Source: Massilia putida (lineage in GTDB: Bacteria; Pseudomonadota; Gammaproteobacteria; Burkholderiales; Burkholderiaceae_D). Taken from it: a stretch of DNA of 64,000 nt. The translations under genes and the position numbers were made by a program. How positions within the stretch are numbered: position 1 is the stretch's first letter; each line of letters starts with the position of its first letter. The stretch spans positions 558,001-622,000 of the forward strand of contig NZ_CP019038.1 in NCBI RefSeq assembly GCF_001941825.1, written 5' to 3'. The notes below the pieces were generated by a model, which worked only from the letters and a program-made list of their open reading frames with translations, did no database searches and was not told the origin of the DNA. Below are positions 1 through 8,538 of the stretch, piece after piece.

Positions 1-689
1 ACGTCGAGCATCTCCGGCAGAAACTCGATGCCGATGAAACCGCACACGCTTTTCAAGGTCGCCTCCTGGTCGCCCAGGAAATCCTCATAGCGGATCGTCA
101 GGACCCGGTCCGGATAACGCGCCAGCAGGCTCGCCGCCGCGTCGTGGGCCTGGACCCAGGTACGGGCGTTGAGCGTGCTGTCGAAGTCGTGGATGATCGC
201 GCGGTTCATCGATGCCACCTGGCCGCGCGGATCGCGCACGACGTTCAGGAACAGCATGTCCGGGAACAGGCGCATCAATTCGTCGGCGTAGTGGACGCTG
301 TCGAGCGACTTGTCCATGACGATCTTCGCGCCCGTCCGCTCGCCCGCGCGCAGCAGCAGTTCCCATACGATGCGGTGCACGCTGCGCGGCTCGTGCCGCA
401 GCTGCTCGAAGATCTCGACCGGGTCGTACACCATGTCCGGCCATTTGACCATGCTGACCGCCTGCAGCCCGACCACGTCGACGACCAGCCTGAAATAGGC
501 GCGGTCGTCCTCCAGGTCGCCGTACAGGGGCACCAGCGGCATGAAGTCGACGATGTGCAACGGATACGGCGAGTGAAATTCGGGATTGAAGTTCATCCGC
601 AGCCGCAGCGCGTGGCTGCCGCAGCGGCGCAGCGGCATCATCAGCAGCGGGCGGGGCCGCTTATTCACGTTTGCCGTGTTCGAATCCAT
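1..689 (-). CDS. Sulfotransferase family protein (3' end cut by window edge)
   Basis: Transfers a sulfuryl group from PAPS to an unknown acceptor. About 229 residues are visible and the frame stays open to the left edge. The N-terminus carries a 5'-phosphosulfate loop variant (PLRRCGSHALRLR, about residues 19-31). The 3'-phosphate-binding motif VVRDPRGQVASMNRA follows at about 155-169, and then a DRVLTIRYEDFLGD segment, all in the order usual for this family. The start is ATG at 689 behind a GAGGAG Shine-Dalgarno. It is the last gene of a minus-strand operon, 9 nt after the chrA-type gene, with an APS kinase at the operon head. That context supplies the sulfate donor. The acceptor cannot be told from sequence. 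Confidence 0.85.
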   Translation of the reverse strand, partial: MDSNTANVNKRPRPLLMMPLRRCGSHALRLRMNFNPEFHSPYPLHIVDFMPLVPLYGDLEDDRAYFRLVVDVVGLQAVSMVKWPDMVYDPVEIFEQLRHEPRSVHRIVWELLLRAGERTGAKIVMDKSLDSVHYADELMRLFPDMLFLNVVRDPRGQVASMNRAIIHDFDSTLNARTWVQAHDAAASLLARYPDRVLTIRYEDFLGDQEATLKSVCGFIGIEFLPEMLD

Positions 690-698
690 GCTATCTCC

Positions 699-1859
699 TC
701 AGAGTAGAAAAAAACCGATCGCGCCGCACAGCGGCACGACCCAGAATGCTTCGATGCGCCAGCGCAGCATCAGCGCGAGCGCCAGCGCGAACAACACGGG
801 CGACAGCCAGACCGGCGCCGCCATCCTCCCGATGGCGAATGCCGCCGCGATCACCATGCCGGCGCCGGCCGCGCGCACGCCGCGCAGCGCCGACCGGACC
901 GCGCCCGACGCGCAGCAGCGCTGCAGCCCGTGTGCGCAACCGACCATCAGCACCGCCGTCGGCGTGAACACGCCCACGGTCGCCGCGACCGCGCCGGCCG
1001 GGCCGCCCACCTTCAGGCCGATGAACGCGGCAGCGATCAGCACCGGACCCGGCGTAAGCTGCGTCAGCGCGATCGCGTCGGCGAATTCGCGCGCCGTTAC
1101 CCAGCCATAGGTGTCGACCACGGCATGCTGCAGGACGGGAATGGAGACGTACCCGCCACCGAACATCAGCAGGCTCATGCCGCCGAAGGCCGCCAGCAAC
1201 TTGACCGGCACGGCGGCCTGCGCGGCGAACAAGGGCACGAGCACCACCGGCGTCGCGAGCAGGACGCCGGCCCCGCCGCGCGCGCCCGGGGTCGCGGGCG
1301 CACCGCCGGCTTCGCGGAACCAGAGGCGCCCGATCAGCGCCGAGGCTACGACCACGGCCAGCGTCGCCGACAGGCCGGGCCACGTCAGCAGCAGGATGAG
1401 CGCGCCCGCGGCCAGCAACGCCTCGCGCCAGCCGGCCACCGCGGCGCGGCACATGCGCCAGCCGGCGGCCAGGACGACGGCGGCGACGGCGGGCATGATC
1501 CCCATGAACAGCCGGTCCGCCTGCGGCAGCCGGCCCCAGCGAAAATACAAGGTCGCCAGCAACACCATGAACGCGAAGGCCGGCAGCACGGCGGCGCACA
1601 CGCTGACGCATGCGCCCGCCGCGCCGCGCAGGCGGTAGCCGACATACGCGACCGTGTTGATCGCCACCGGACCGGGCAGGACCGAAGCGAGCGTGACGCC
1701 GTCGAGCACGTCCTGGTCCGTCAGCAGGCCGCGTCGTGTCACGACGGCGTGCTGCAGCGCCGACACCATCGACATATAGCCGCCGAAGCTGGTGCAGCCC
1801 ACCCGCAGGAACAGCGCGCACAAGGACGCGAGCGACGGCGCACCCGCCTCAGCCCGCAT
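699..1859 (-). CDS. chrA: Two-domain chromate/sulfate-type transporter (CHR family)
   Basis: Inner-membrane carrier of 386 residues made of two homologous CHR halves. Each half has the family signature: FGGYMSMVSALQHAVV followed by a PGPVAINT segment near residues 24-73, and FGGGYVSIPVLQHAVV followed by TPGPVLIAA near 230-280. Many hydrophobic helices separate them. Characterised members export chromate, often driven by the proton gradient, and some are discussed in connection with sulfate. The gene overlaps the DHH gene by 11 nt and is followed 9 nt later by a sulfotransferase. No chrB regulator is present. In this setting an oxyanion role linked to sulfate or to the sulfated product is plausible, but that is inference. 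Confidence 0.85.
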   Translation of the reverse strand: MRAEAGAPSLASLCALFLRVGCTSFGGYMSMVSALQHAVVTRRGLLTDQDVLDGVTLASVLPGPVAINTVAYVGYRLRGAAGACVSVCAAVLPAFAFMVLLATLYFRWGRLPQADRLFMGIMPAVAAVVLAAGWRMCRAAVAGWREALLAAGALILLLTWPGLSATLAVVVASALIGRLWFREAGGAPATPGARGGAGVLLATPVVLVPLFAAQAAVPVKLLAAFGGMSLLMFGGGYVSIPVLQHAVVDTYGWVTAREFADAIALTQLTPGPVLIAAAFIGLKVGGPAGAVAATVGVFTPTAVLMVGCAHGLQRCCASGAVRSALRGVRAAGAGMVIAAAFAIGRMAAPVWLSPVLFALALALMLRWRIEAFWVVPLCGAIGFFLL

Positions 1860-2835
1860 GCGCCCGCCGTCCGCAGCCGGCGAAATAATCGGCGAACGCG
1901 TGCACGAAACGGTCGACGTCGGCCGCGGGCAGCCGGTTGATGCCGGCGGCCGCGCGGCGCCCGCCGCCGGCGAAACGCTCGCACAGTACGTGCGCCGCGT
2001 GCGTCGCCGGCTCGCCCGACCGCACGCTGACGACGTACGTCCCGTCCGGGCATGGCGTCAGCACGGCGAACGCGCTCTCGCCGCCCGTGGCCGCGAGCCG
2101 GTTGGCGAAGGTCCCCGACACCCGCCGCGACCAGCAGGCATCGGGCAATACATAGACTGCGCCGCAGGGCCACTGCGCGTATGGCCGCAGGTCGTCCATG
2201 CGCGCGGCGTCGTCGCGATAGCCCTCGACCAGCATGCGGTACTGGTCGGAGGCGTCGATGAACTCGAACGGGTCCGCGTATGGGCGCAGCGCCAGGTACA
2301 GGGCGTCCGGCGCCAGGTGCAGGTCGTCGACGCACTCCCCGTAGGCGTTATAGTTCAGGACCGTGCCCAGTTCCGCGATGGCCGCGATCTGCGCCTCGCA
2401 CCAGCCCATGGCCTGTGCCAGGCTGCGCGCCGGCCCCGCCAGGTTGTCGCCGAAAGCGGCGGCGATTGCCCACGGCCGGTAGCGGCCCGCGAGATGGCGG
2501 TCGACCAGCAGGCTGGTGCACACGGTCGGCGCGTCGTCCCAATACACGCACAGGCGCGGATGGGCGAACGCCTGGCGGGCGGAGTGGTGGTCGAACCAGG
2601 TCACGTGGGCGCCGGCGTCGAGGAGGCGCCGCAGAGGCGCCGCGTTCGCATCGATGGCGATGTCGAACACCGTCACCTCGGCGCCGGCGCCGCAGGCGAT
2701 CCTCTCCAGCAACGCCACGTCCCGCTTGACGCCGGTGACGAGGGTGCTCTCGCCCGGATGGGCCAGGCGCCATTGATGCTGGGCGCAGATGCCGTCGGCA
2801 TCGCCGTTGAAAACGTCGAAACGCGCGATCCCCAT
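1849..2835 (-). CDS. DHH-family phosphoesterase
   Basis: A 328-residue cytoplasmic DHH phosphoesterase. Visible motifs are DVFNGDADG (7-15), TVFDIAID (55-62), the name motif FDHHS (81-85), and a C-terminal GGGRRAAAG near 295 that corresponds to the DHHA1 substrate loop. Family members use two Mn or Mg ions to cleave nanoRNA, cyclic dinucleotides or pAp. Here the gene lies 2 nt after an APS kinase and upstream of a sulfotransferase. Sulfotransferases release the inhibitory by-product PAP, so a PAP-phosphatase role like that of NrnA is attractive. That is inference from context, and a nanoRNase or inorganic phosphatase activity remains possible. The start is ATG at 2835; the long N-terminal extension in the same frame lies inside cysC and was rejected. 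Confidence 0.8.
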   Translation of the reverse strand: MGIARFDVFNGDADGICAQHQWRLAHPGESTLVTGVKRDVALLERIACGAGAEVTVFDIAIDANAAPLRRLLDAGAHVTWFDHHSARQAFAHPRLCVYWDDAPTVCTSLLVDRHLAGRYRPWAIAAAFGDNLAGPARSLAQAMGWCEAQIAAIAELGTVLNYNAYGECVDDLHLAPDALYLALRPYADPFEFIDASDQYRMLVEGYRDDAARMDDLRPYAQWPCGAVYVLPDACWSRRVSGTFANRLAATGGESAFAVLTPCPDGTYVVSVRSGEPATHAAHVLCERFAGGGRRAAAGINRLPAADVDRFVHAFADYFAGCGRRAHAG

Positions 2836-2837
2836 GG

Positions 2838-3482
2838 CTACCCCAGGCGCCGGGCAAGGTGGTCGTACAGCGCGCGCGTCGCTTCTTCGATCGACATCCG
2901 GCTTGTGTCGACCGTGATATCGGGATGTTCGGGCGGTTCGTAGGGCGCGGACACGCCGGTGAAATTCGCGATCTCGCCGGCGCGCGCGCGCGCATACAGG
3001 CCCTTGGGGTCGCGCGCCTCGCACACCGTCATGGAGGTGCTGACGTGGGCCTCCACGAAGCGGTCCGGGCCGATGATCTCGCGCGCCGCCTGGCGGTCCG
3101 CGCACAACGGCGAGATGAACGCGGTCACGACGAACAGGCCGGCTTCGTTCATCAGGCGGGCCACCTCGGCCGTACGGCGGATATTCTCGCGCCGGTCGTG
3201 GGCCGAAAAGCCCAGGTCGCGGTTGAGACGGTGCCGCACGTTGTCGCCGTCGAGCACGAAACTCGGGTGTCCCCGCTCCAGCAGCAGATGTTCCAGTTCG
3301 TAGGCCAGCGTCGACTTGCCTGCCCCGGACAAGCCGGTCAACCAGATCGTCGCCGGCTCCTGGCCGAAATACCGCCGCCGATGCACCGCGGTCACTTTGC
3401 CGGGATGCCAGTAAATATGCGGCGTCGCCAGTCCGTGCCCGCCCTTCACTTCTGCCTCGTGTACCGCCACCTCATTGCTCAT
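2838..3482 (-). CDS. cysC: Adenylylsulfate kinase
   Basis: Phosphorylates APS to PAPS in the cytoplasm. The 214-residue protein has a Walker A loop GLSGAGKST (50-58), the DGDNVRHRLNRDLGFS APS-binding stretch from about 78, a DPKGLYARARAGEI segment, and FTG before the C-terminus. These are the hallmarks of CysC. A roughly 40-residue N-terminal extension ending in RRRYFGQEPATIW is typical of the stand-alone form. ATG at 3482 is preferred over the in-frame GTG codons upstream because an AGGAG sits 5 nt before it. It heads a tight operon with the DHH, chrA-type and sulfotransferase genes. No cysDN lies next to it, so this is a sulfation donor module rather than an assimilation operon. Confidence 0.92.
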   Translation of the reverse strand: MSNEVAVHEAEVKGGHGLATPHIYWHPGKVTAVHRRRYFGQEPATIWLTGLSGAGKSTLAYELEHLLLERGHPSFVLDGDNVRHRLNRDLGFSAHDRRENIRRTAEVARLMNEAGLFVVTAFISPLCADRQAAREIIGPDRFVEAHVSTSMTVCEARDPKGLYARARAGEIANFTGVSAPYEPPEHPDITVDTSRMSIEEATRALYDHLARRLG

Positions 3483-3566
3483 CACCACTCCTGTGAATTG
3501 CCGATCTCAGGCTGCCAGAAACTTCTCAGTCGATCGCCACGCGATGCGCGGCACCGTCCGGCCGGC

Positions 3567-5273
3567 TTAACCGACCTTCCTGCGCTCGCTGCGCCGCACC
3601 GGGTGCACCGCGGCGCCGCGGCTGGACGGCAGTCGCACCACCGGCGCAAGCGGCGGTTCGGCGCGCGTCGTCACGCCATGCGCGGCACCGCGCTCGGCGG
3701 CGGAAAGCAGGAATACACTGACCACGTGGGCCAGGTGGTCGGCCTGCTCCGTCATCGACTGGGCGGCGGCGGCCGCCTCTTCGACCAGGGAGGCGTTCTG
3801 CTGGGTGACGGTGTCCATCTGCGTGATGGCCTGGTTGACCTGGTCGATGCCCGACGCCTGCTCGTCGCTCGCCGCCACGATCTCGGACATGATGTCGGTC
3901 ACGCGCTTGATGCTGTCCACCACTTCATGCATGGTCGCGCCGGCCTCCTCGACGAGTTTGTTGCCGGAATCGACCTTGTCGACCGAGTCGGAAATCAGGG
4001 CCTTGATTTCCTTGGCGGCCGCCGCGGAACGCTGGGCAAGGTTGCGCACCTCGGTCGCGACGACGGCGAAACCGCGCCCCTGTTCGCCGGCCCGTGCCGC
4101 CTCGACGGCGGCATTCAGGGCCAGGATATTGGTCTGGAACGCGATGCCGTCGATGACGCCGATGATTTCGACGATCTTCTGCGCCGACTGGTTGATCGCG
4201 CCCATCGTGTGGACCACCTGCGACACGACGTTTCCGCCCTTCTCGGCGACGTGGGATGCCGACACCGCCAGGTTGTTCGCCTGACGCGCATTGTCGGCGT
4301 TCTGCTTGACGGCCGACGTCATTTCCTCCATCGACGACGCGGTCTCCTCGAGCGAGCTGGCCTGCTGCTCCGTGCGCGCGGACAGGTCCAAGTTGCCGGC
4401 TGCGATCTGGGCCGAGGCGGTCGCGATGGTGTCGGTACCGGTGCGCACCTGGCTGACGATACGCGCCAGGCTGTCGCGCATCGACCGCATGGCATACATG
4501 AGGCTGGAGTCATCGTGCGGATGGGTGTCGATCTCGACCGCCAGGTCGCCGGCCGCGATCTGGCCGGCGACCCGCACCGCTTCCGTCGGTTCGCCGCCGA
4601 GCTGGCGCAGCAGGCCTCGCGAGATCAGCCAGGCCGCCAGGCCGCCGGTCGCCAATGCCAGCACGCCGAACGTGATCATCAAGGTCCGGGCGGATCGATA
4701 GGCATTGTCCGCATCGCTCAACGCCACATCGTTCAGTTGTTGCTCGAACGCGGCCAGCTCGCGCAGCAGCGCCCACCACTTCTTTTGCACGGGGCGGAAT
4801 TCGAAACGCACCAGTTGGTACGCCTCGTCCTTCTTGCCGTCGAGCGCGAGCTGGACGGCGCGCGGATAAAAGGACGCGGCCAGCGCCGCCTGCTCGCCGA
4901 TCTGCTTCAGCAGTTCCTTCTCCTTGTCCGTCGTGGAGGGAATCGACGAGAACATGGTGTCCAGGTCCCGCGCGGCGTTGGCGTACTTCTTCGACTGTTC
5001 GCCGACGCGATCGATCTCCATCTGGACTTCCTTCTTGTTGGCGCTGTCGAGGAGAATGAGATTGCGCAGCGCGAGCGCCCGTTCCGTGACCGTCAGGTCC
5101 ATCACCGAAGCCAGGCGGGCCTCGACGTTGTTGATCTTGGTGATATCGTCGGCCTGGGACTTGATGAATGCCATCCGGTTCAGGCCAAGCACCGAGACGA
5201 CGACGAGCAGGACGGACATCAGGCCGAAACCGATGCCGAGGCGGCTGGAGACGCGCAACTGGTTGATGTTCAT
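3567..5273 (-). CDS. Methyl-accepting chemotaxis protein
   Basis: Inner-membrane chemoreceptor of 568 residues. A first membrane helix (about 11-32) is followed by a periplasmic four-helix-bundle (4HB_MCP) region rich in K/E. The second helix is [19 protein letters not shown] (about 193-212). A HAMP domain then leads into the cytoplasmic signalling domain with the highly conserved tip [21 protein letters not shown] glutamate/glutamine-rich methylation helix follows. The ligand is unknown. The start codon overlaps the stop of an upstream 22-codon leader as ATGA, and an in-frame TAA five codons upstream excludes a longer protein. There are no other chemotaxis genes in the window, so it probably feeds a pathway encoded elsewhere. 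Confidence 0.92.
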   Translation of the reverse strand: MNINQLRVSSRLGIGFGLMSVLLVVVSVLGLNRMAFIKSQADDITKINNVEARLASVMDLTVTERALALRNLILLDSANKKEVQMEIDRVGEQSKKYANAARDLDTMFSSIPSTTDKEKELLKQIGEQAALAASFYPRAVQLALDGKKDEAYQLVRFEFRPVQKKWWALLRELAAFEQQLNDVALSDADNAYRSARTLMITFGVLALATGGLAAWLISRGLLRQLGGEPTEAVRVAGQIAAGDLAVEIDTHPHDDSSLMYAMRSMRDSLARIVSQVRTGTDTIATASAQIAAGNLDLSARTEQQASSLEETASSMEEMTSAVKQNADNARQANNLAVSASHVAEKGGNVVSQVVHTMGAINQSAQKIVEIIGVIDGIAFQTNILALNAAVEAARAGEQGRGFAVVATEVRNLAQRSAAAAKEIKALISDSVDKVDSGNKLVEEAGATMHEVVDSIKRVTDIMSEIVAASDEQASGIDQVNQAITQMDTVTQQNASLVEEAAAAAQSMTEQADHLAHVVSVFLLSAAERGAAHGVTTRAEPPLAPVVRLPSSRGAAVHPVRRSERRKVG

Positions 5274-5338
5274 GCGGCGCCCGCCTTAAAAAAACCTATC
5301 GGAAACGCAGCCCTTCCATTGCCTGAATGTCCCAGCAT
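5270..5338 (-). CDS. 22-codon leader ORF coupled to the chemoreceptor
   Basis: A short ORF starting [13 protein letters not shown], preceded by a near-perfect AAGGAGGT Shine-Dalgarno with ideal spacing. Its TGA overlaps the receptor ATG as ATGA. The receptor itself has only a weak GGCGGG before its start, so translation by coupling from this leader is likely. The upstream 100 bp is strikingly AT-rich and probably holds the promoter; a GCCGAAAG at about 5391-5398 recalls a sigma-28 -10 element but the -35 spacing is poor. No function for the peptide itself is proposed. Confidence 0.5.
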   Translation of the reverse strand: MLGHSGNGRAAFPIGFFKAGAA

Positions 5339-5449
5339 GTGACCTCCTTATGAGTTTTTCGATTTAGCTGATCATATAATTTAATAGTTCCTTTCGGCAA
5401 TTATTTTGTTCAGTAACTTTGTAATTATGTTGTCGTTGCATCCATACAC

Positions 5450-5902
5450 TCAGAGGCGCTGCGGTCCGCTCCCCTGCTCCGACAACTGGTCCAGCGGATT
5501 GCGCAGCTTGCACGCCTCGATCGACAGGCAGCCGCAGCCGATGCAATCGTCCAACTGGTCGCGCAGGCGCGTCAGCTGCGCGATGCGTTCGTCGAGCTCG
5601 CGCCGCCACAGACTGGAGAGCCGGGTCCAGTCGGCCTTGGTGGGCGTGCGTTCTTCCGGCAGCGATGCCAGCGCGTTGCCGATCGCCGCCAGCGGGATGC
5701 CGATGCGCTGCGCGACCTTGATGACGGCCACGCGGCGCAGCACGTCGCGCGCATAGCGCCGCTGCCCGCCGCTGCTCCGCACGCTCGCGATCAAGCCTTT
5801 CGATTCATAGAAATGGAGAGCCGACACGGCCACGCCCGCGCGCCGTGCGACCTCCCCCACCGTCAGATGCCGCCCGATGTCGGCCGGATCCAGTTTTCCC
5901 AT
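5450..5902 (-). CDS. soxR: Redox-sensitive MerR-family activator SoxR
   Basis: A 150-residue transcription factor. An N-terminal MerR helix-turn-helix ([21 protein letters not shown], about 13-33) is followed by a dimerisation helix and the [2Fe-2S] ligand cluster [12 protein letters not shown] near 119-130, with the C-x2-C-x-C-x5-C spacing of SoxR. Oxidation of the cluster by redox-cycling compounds switches the bound protein into an activator that untwists a promoter with a 19-bp spacer. Exactly such a promoter lies in the divergent intergenic region. The neighbouring target is the SnoaL-like gene; no soxS is present, as is usual outside enterics. Confidence 0.95.
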   Translation of the reverse strand: MGKLDPADIGRHLTVGEVARRAGVAVSALHFYESKGLIASVRSSGGQRRYARDVLRRVAVIKVAQRIGIPLAAIGNALASLPEERTPTKADWTRLSSLWRRELDERIAQLTRLRDQLDDCIGCGCLSIEACKLRNPLDQLSEQGSGPQRL

Positions 5903-5911
5903 TCGCCCCCC

Positions 5912-5942
5912 TTGACCTCAAGTGAAGTTGAGGTTCTACACT
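5912..5942 (+). promoter_or_regulatory. SoxR-controlled promoter with SoxR box
   Basis: The 18-bp palindrome CCTCAAGTGAAGTTGAGG (5916-5933) matches the conserved SoxR box. It lies between -35 TTGACC (5912-5917) and -10 TACACT (5937-5942) with the overlong 19-bp spacer required by MerR-family activators. It reads toward the SnoaL-like gene and also lies just upstream of soxR, allowing autoregulation. Confidence 0.92.
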
Positions 5943-5987
5943 GCTTTCCATCGACACGCAAGTGAACGCAACCACGAGGAGAGCCGC

Positions 5988-6440
5988 ATGAACGACACCC
6001 TGAGCACCATCGAGACGAACAAGGCATTGGTGAAAACGTTGTACGAGGATTGCATCAACGGGCGCGACCTGGACCGGCTGGAAACGCTGATCGCGCCCGA
6101 TTTCCTGGGCGCGCGCGGCGAACGGGGCCCGCGCGAATTCCGCGCGACGATTGAAGCCGTGCTGACCGGTTTTCCCGGCGTGCGTTTCGAGTTGCACGAC
6201 CTGATCGGCGAAGCGGACCGGGTGGCGGCCCGCTGGACCTTCCGCGCCGTGCACGGCGGCCGCTTCGTCGGCATCAAGCCGAGCCTCGCCGAAGTGACGC
6301 AGGAAGGGAATGTGATCTACCAGATCCGCGGCGGGAAGATCGTGCGCGCCTGGCTGCAGGCGGATCGGCTGGGCGTGCTGCAGCAGATCGGCGCGGTGCC
6401 GCGCACGTTCGCGGAGGCGAGCGGGCAGCGGCCGATCTGA
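5988..6440 (+). CDS. SnoaL-like / ester cyclase family protein, SoxR target
   Basis: A 150-residue single-domain protein of the NTF2/SnoaL fold. It starts with a helix NKALVKTLYEDCINGRDL, then a FLGARG turn, a TIEAVLTGFPGVRFELHDLI segment and the RVAARWTFRAVHGG strand typical of the family. SnoaL relatives include polyketide cyclases and many uncharacterised proteins, so a reaction cannot be named. The start at 5988 has a GAGGAG Shine-Dalgarno; the longer in-frame version would begin inside the SoxR promoter. Placement under a SoxR box suggests a role in dealing with redox-active or quinone-like molecules, which is inference. Confidence 0.85.
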   Translation: MNDTLSTIETNKALVKTLYEDCINGRDLDRLETLIAPDFLGARGERGPREFRATIEAVLTGFPGVRFELHDLIGEADRVAARWTFRAVHGGRFVGIKPSLAEVTQEGNVIYQIRGGKIVRAWLQADRLGVLQQIGAVPRTFAEASGQRPI

Positions 6441-6441
6441 A

Positions 6442-6470
6442 CGTCGTTCCCGCGGAGGCGGGAACCCATA
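6442..6470. repeat. REP-like palindrome, copy 1
   Basis: Contains GTTCCCGC-GGAG-GCGGGAAC, a perfect 8-bp hairpin. Two related copies lie at 24263-24290 and 24359-24386. It sits between two convergent genes and could also act as a bidirectional terminator. Confidence 0.75.
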
Positions 6471-6581
6471 CTGACTACCAGAATTCGGTAAATCTGCAGC
6501 GTTACGGCGTGCTTTGCAAAACGACTTCGAGAGCTCAGCATGGGGCCCCGCCAAAGCGGACGGCCAGTCCGGGGACGGCGT

Positions 6582-7697
6582 CTAGGAAGCCGCCACCCGC
6601 TCCCGCAGCGCCGGCAACGCCGCCCCGTGCTCGTCGAACAGCCAGGCCCGCGCCGGATCGAAACGCAGCCGCACGGCCGCCCCCGGTGCCGGCAGCGGCA
6701 CGTCGGGCGGGCACTTGGCCGACACCATGCCCTCCACGCCGTCGACCTGGACATACGCCAGCGTCACGTCGCCCAGGTATTCGACGAGCGCCAGGCGGCC
6801 CGGAATGCCTGTGTCCCCGTCCGTCGCGAGGCGCAGGTGTTCGGGCCGCACACCCAGCGTCAGGCGCGCGTCGGCCGCGGCCTGGCTCGCGTCCGACGCC
6901 ACCTGGGCCATGCCGCCGCCCGGCACGCGCACGGTCGCGAGGCCGCCCGTGTGGCCCGCCAGGGTCGCGGGAAAGGCGTTCATGCGGGGCGAGCCGAGGA
7001 AGCCCGCCACGAACAGGTTGGCCGGCCGCTCGTACAGTTCCAGCGGCGTGCCGACCTGCTCGATGCGCCCGCCGTTGAACACGACGATCTTCTGCCCCAG
7101 CGTCATGGCCTCGACCTGGTCGTGCGTCACATAGATCATCGTGGCCTGCAATTCCTTGTGCAGACGCGCCAGTTCGACGCGCGTCTGGGCGCGCAGCGCG
7201 GCGTCCAGGTTCGACAGCGGTTCGTCGAACAGGAACACCTCGGGCTTGCGCACGATGGCGCGGCCGATCGCGACACGCTGCCGCTGGCCGCCGGACAGCG
7301 CCTTCGGCTTGCGGTCCAGCAGGTGATCGATCTGCAGGATCTGCGCCGCGTGCCGCACGCGCTGGGCGATCTCCGGCTTCGGCACCTTCGCGAGCTTCAG
7401 GGCGAACCCCATGTTCTCCGCGACCGTCATGTGCGGATACAGCGCATAGCTCTGGAACACCATCGCGATGCCGCGCCGGGCCGGCTCGACGGTATTGCTG
7501 ACGACGCCCCCGAGTTCCAGGGTGCCGTCCGTGATGTCTTCCAGGCCCGCGATCATGCGCAGCAGCGTCGACTTGCCGCAGCCGGAGGGCCCGACGAAGA
7601 CGACGAACTGGCCATCCTCGATGTCCAGGTCGACGCCCTTGATGACGGGGTTGTCGCCATACGTCTTGCGGATGCCGCGCAGCCTCACCGATGCCAT
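6582..7697 (-). CDS. Sugar ABC transporter ATP-binding protein (UgpC/MsmK type)
   Basis: ATPase of 371 residues that powers a carbohydrate importer at the inner membrane. Walker A is GPSGCGKST (about 36-44), the signature is LSGGQRQRVAIGRA, Walker B is VFLFDEPLSNLDA, and the switch histidine is in YVTHDQVEAMTLG. A C-terminal TOBE domain of about 120 residues follows, as in MalK/UgpC proteins that can be shared between importers. It is the last gene of the operon, 16 nt after the MalG-type permease. A second, separate homologue lies at 49658-50710, so the two importers do not need to share an ATPase. Confidence 0.93.
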   Translation of the reverse strand: MASVRLRGIRKTYGDNPVIKGVDLDIEDGQFVVFVGPSGCGKSTLLRMIAGLEDITDGTLELGGVVSNTVEPARRGIAMVFQSYALYPHMTVAENMGFALKLAKVPKPEIAQRVRHAAQILQIDHLLDRKPKALSGGQRQRVAIGRAIVRKPEVFLFDEPLSNLDAALRAQTRVELARLHKELQATMIYVTHDQVEAMTLGQKIVVFNGGRIEQVGTPLELYERPANLFVAGFLGSPRMNAFPATLAGHTGGLATVRVPGGGMAQVASDASQAAADARLTLGVRPEHLRLATDGDTGIPGRLALVEYLGDVTLAYVQVDGVEGMVSAKCPPDVPLPAPGAAVRLRFDPARAWLFDEHGAALPALRERVAAS

Positions 7698-7713
7698 AAC
7701 GTCTCCCTGCTCC

Positions 7714-8538
7714 TTATCCTTTCAATCCGCTCGCCGCGAGGAAGCCCTGCGTCACGCGGCGCTGGAACAGCACGTACGCGAGGGCAACCGGCAAGGCGCC
7801 GAGCACCGCCGCCGCCATCAACTGCGCATAGCGTACACCGAACGCGTCGTAGGTCTGCGTCAGTCCGAGAGGGATCGTCATCATGTCGTTCGACGTGACG
7901 ATGATGAACGGCCAGAGAAAATTATTCCACGCCGCGATGAACGTCACGATCGCCATCGCCCACACGATGTTGCCGGATATCGGCCGATACACGCTCCACA
8001 GTACACGCAGCGGGCCCGCGCCGTCCATCACGGCGGCTTCGCGGAAGTCGGCCGGAATCGCGTCGAAGAACTGCTTGAACACATAGATCACGACCGGCGA
8101 GACGACCTGCGGCAGCACGATGCCGGCATACGAGTTGACGAGCCCCAGCTGGTGCATCGTGCGGAACAGCGGCACGAGCAGCGCCTCGAACGGCAGGAGG
8201 AAGCCCAGCATGGCGATGCCGAAGACGATGCCGCGGCCGCGAAAGCGCAGCTGCGAGAACGCGTATGCGGAGGTCAGGCTGATCGCCATCGTCACGACCG
8301 TCACCAGCAGCGCGACGACGAAGCTGTTGAACAGCCAGCGCACGACGTTGCCGGCGCCCAGCGTCTTGCGGTAGGCGTCCAGCGTCCAGTGCTGCGGCAG
8401 CCAGTGGAAGCTGGCGGACACGGTCTCCAGCTCCGGCCGCAGCGACGTGGAGAGCGCCCACAGCAGCGGGAATGCCCACAACGCCGCGAGCAGGATGGCG
8501 CACAGCGCGCCGGCAATCGTCCAGAACGAGGCCTTCAT
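7714..8538 (-). CDS. Sugar ABC transporter permease (MalG type)
   Basis: Inner-membrane permease of 274 residues with six predicted helices. The cytoplasmic EAA loop that contacts the ATPase is EAAVMDGAGPLRVLWSVYRP, in the C-terminal half, in the CUT1 MalG arrangement. The true start is ATG at 8538, which overlaps the stop of the partner permease as ATGA. The same frame stays open further upstream, but only as antisense to the MalF-type gene. Substrate is unknown; neighbours point to oligosaccharides released from arabinan- or galactan-like polymers. Confidence 0.92.
   Translation of the reverse strand: MKASFWTIAGALCAILLAALWAFPLLWALSTSLRPELETVSASFHWLPQHWTLDAYRKTLGAGNVVRWLFNSFVVALLVTVVTMAISLTSAYAFSQLRFRGRGIVFGIAMLGFLLPFEALLVPLFRTMHQLGLVNSYAGIVLPQVVSPVVIYVFKQFFDAIPADFREAAVMDGAGPLRVLWSVYRPISGNIVWAMAIVTFIAAWNNFLWPFIIVTSNDMMTIPLGLTQTYDAFGVRYAQLMAAAVLGALPVALAYVLFQRRVTQGFLAASGLKG

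Noticed and set aside
5340..5450. A sigma-28 flagellar promoter for the chemoreceptor
   Set aside because: A GCCGAAAG element is present but no TAAA at the right distance upstream, so the evidence is too weak to annotate.
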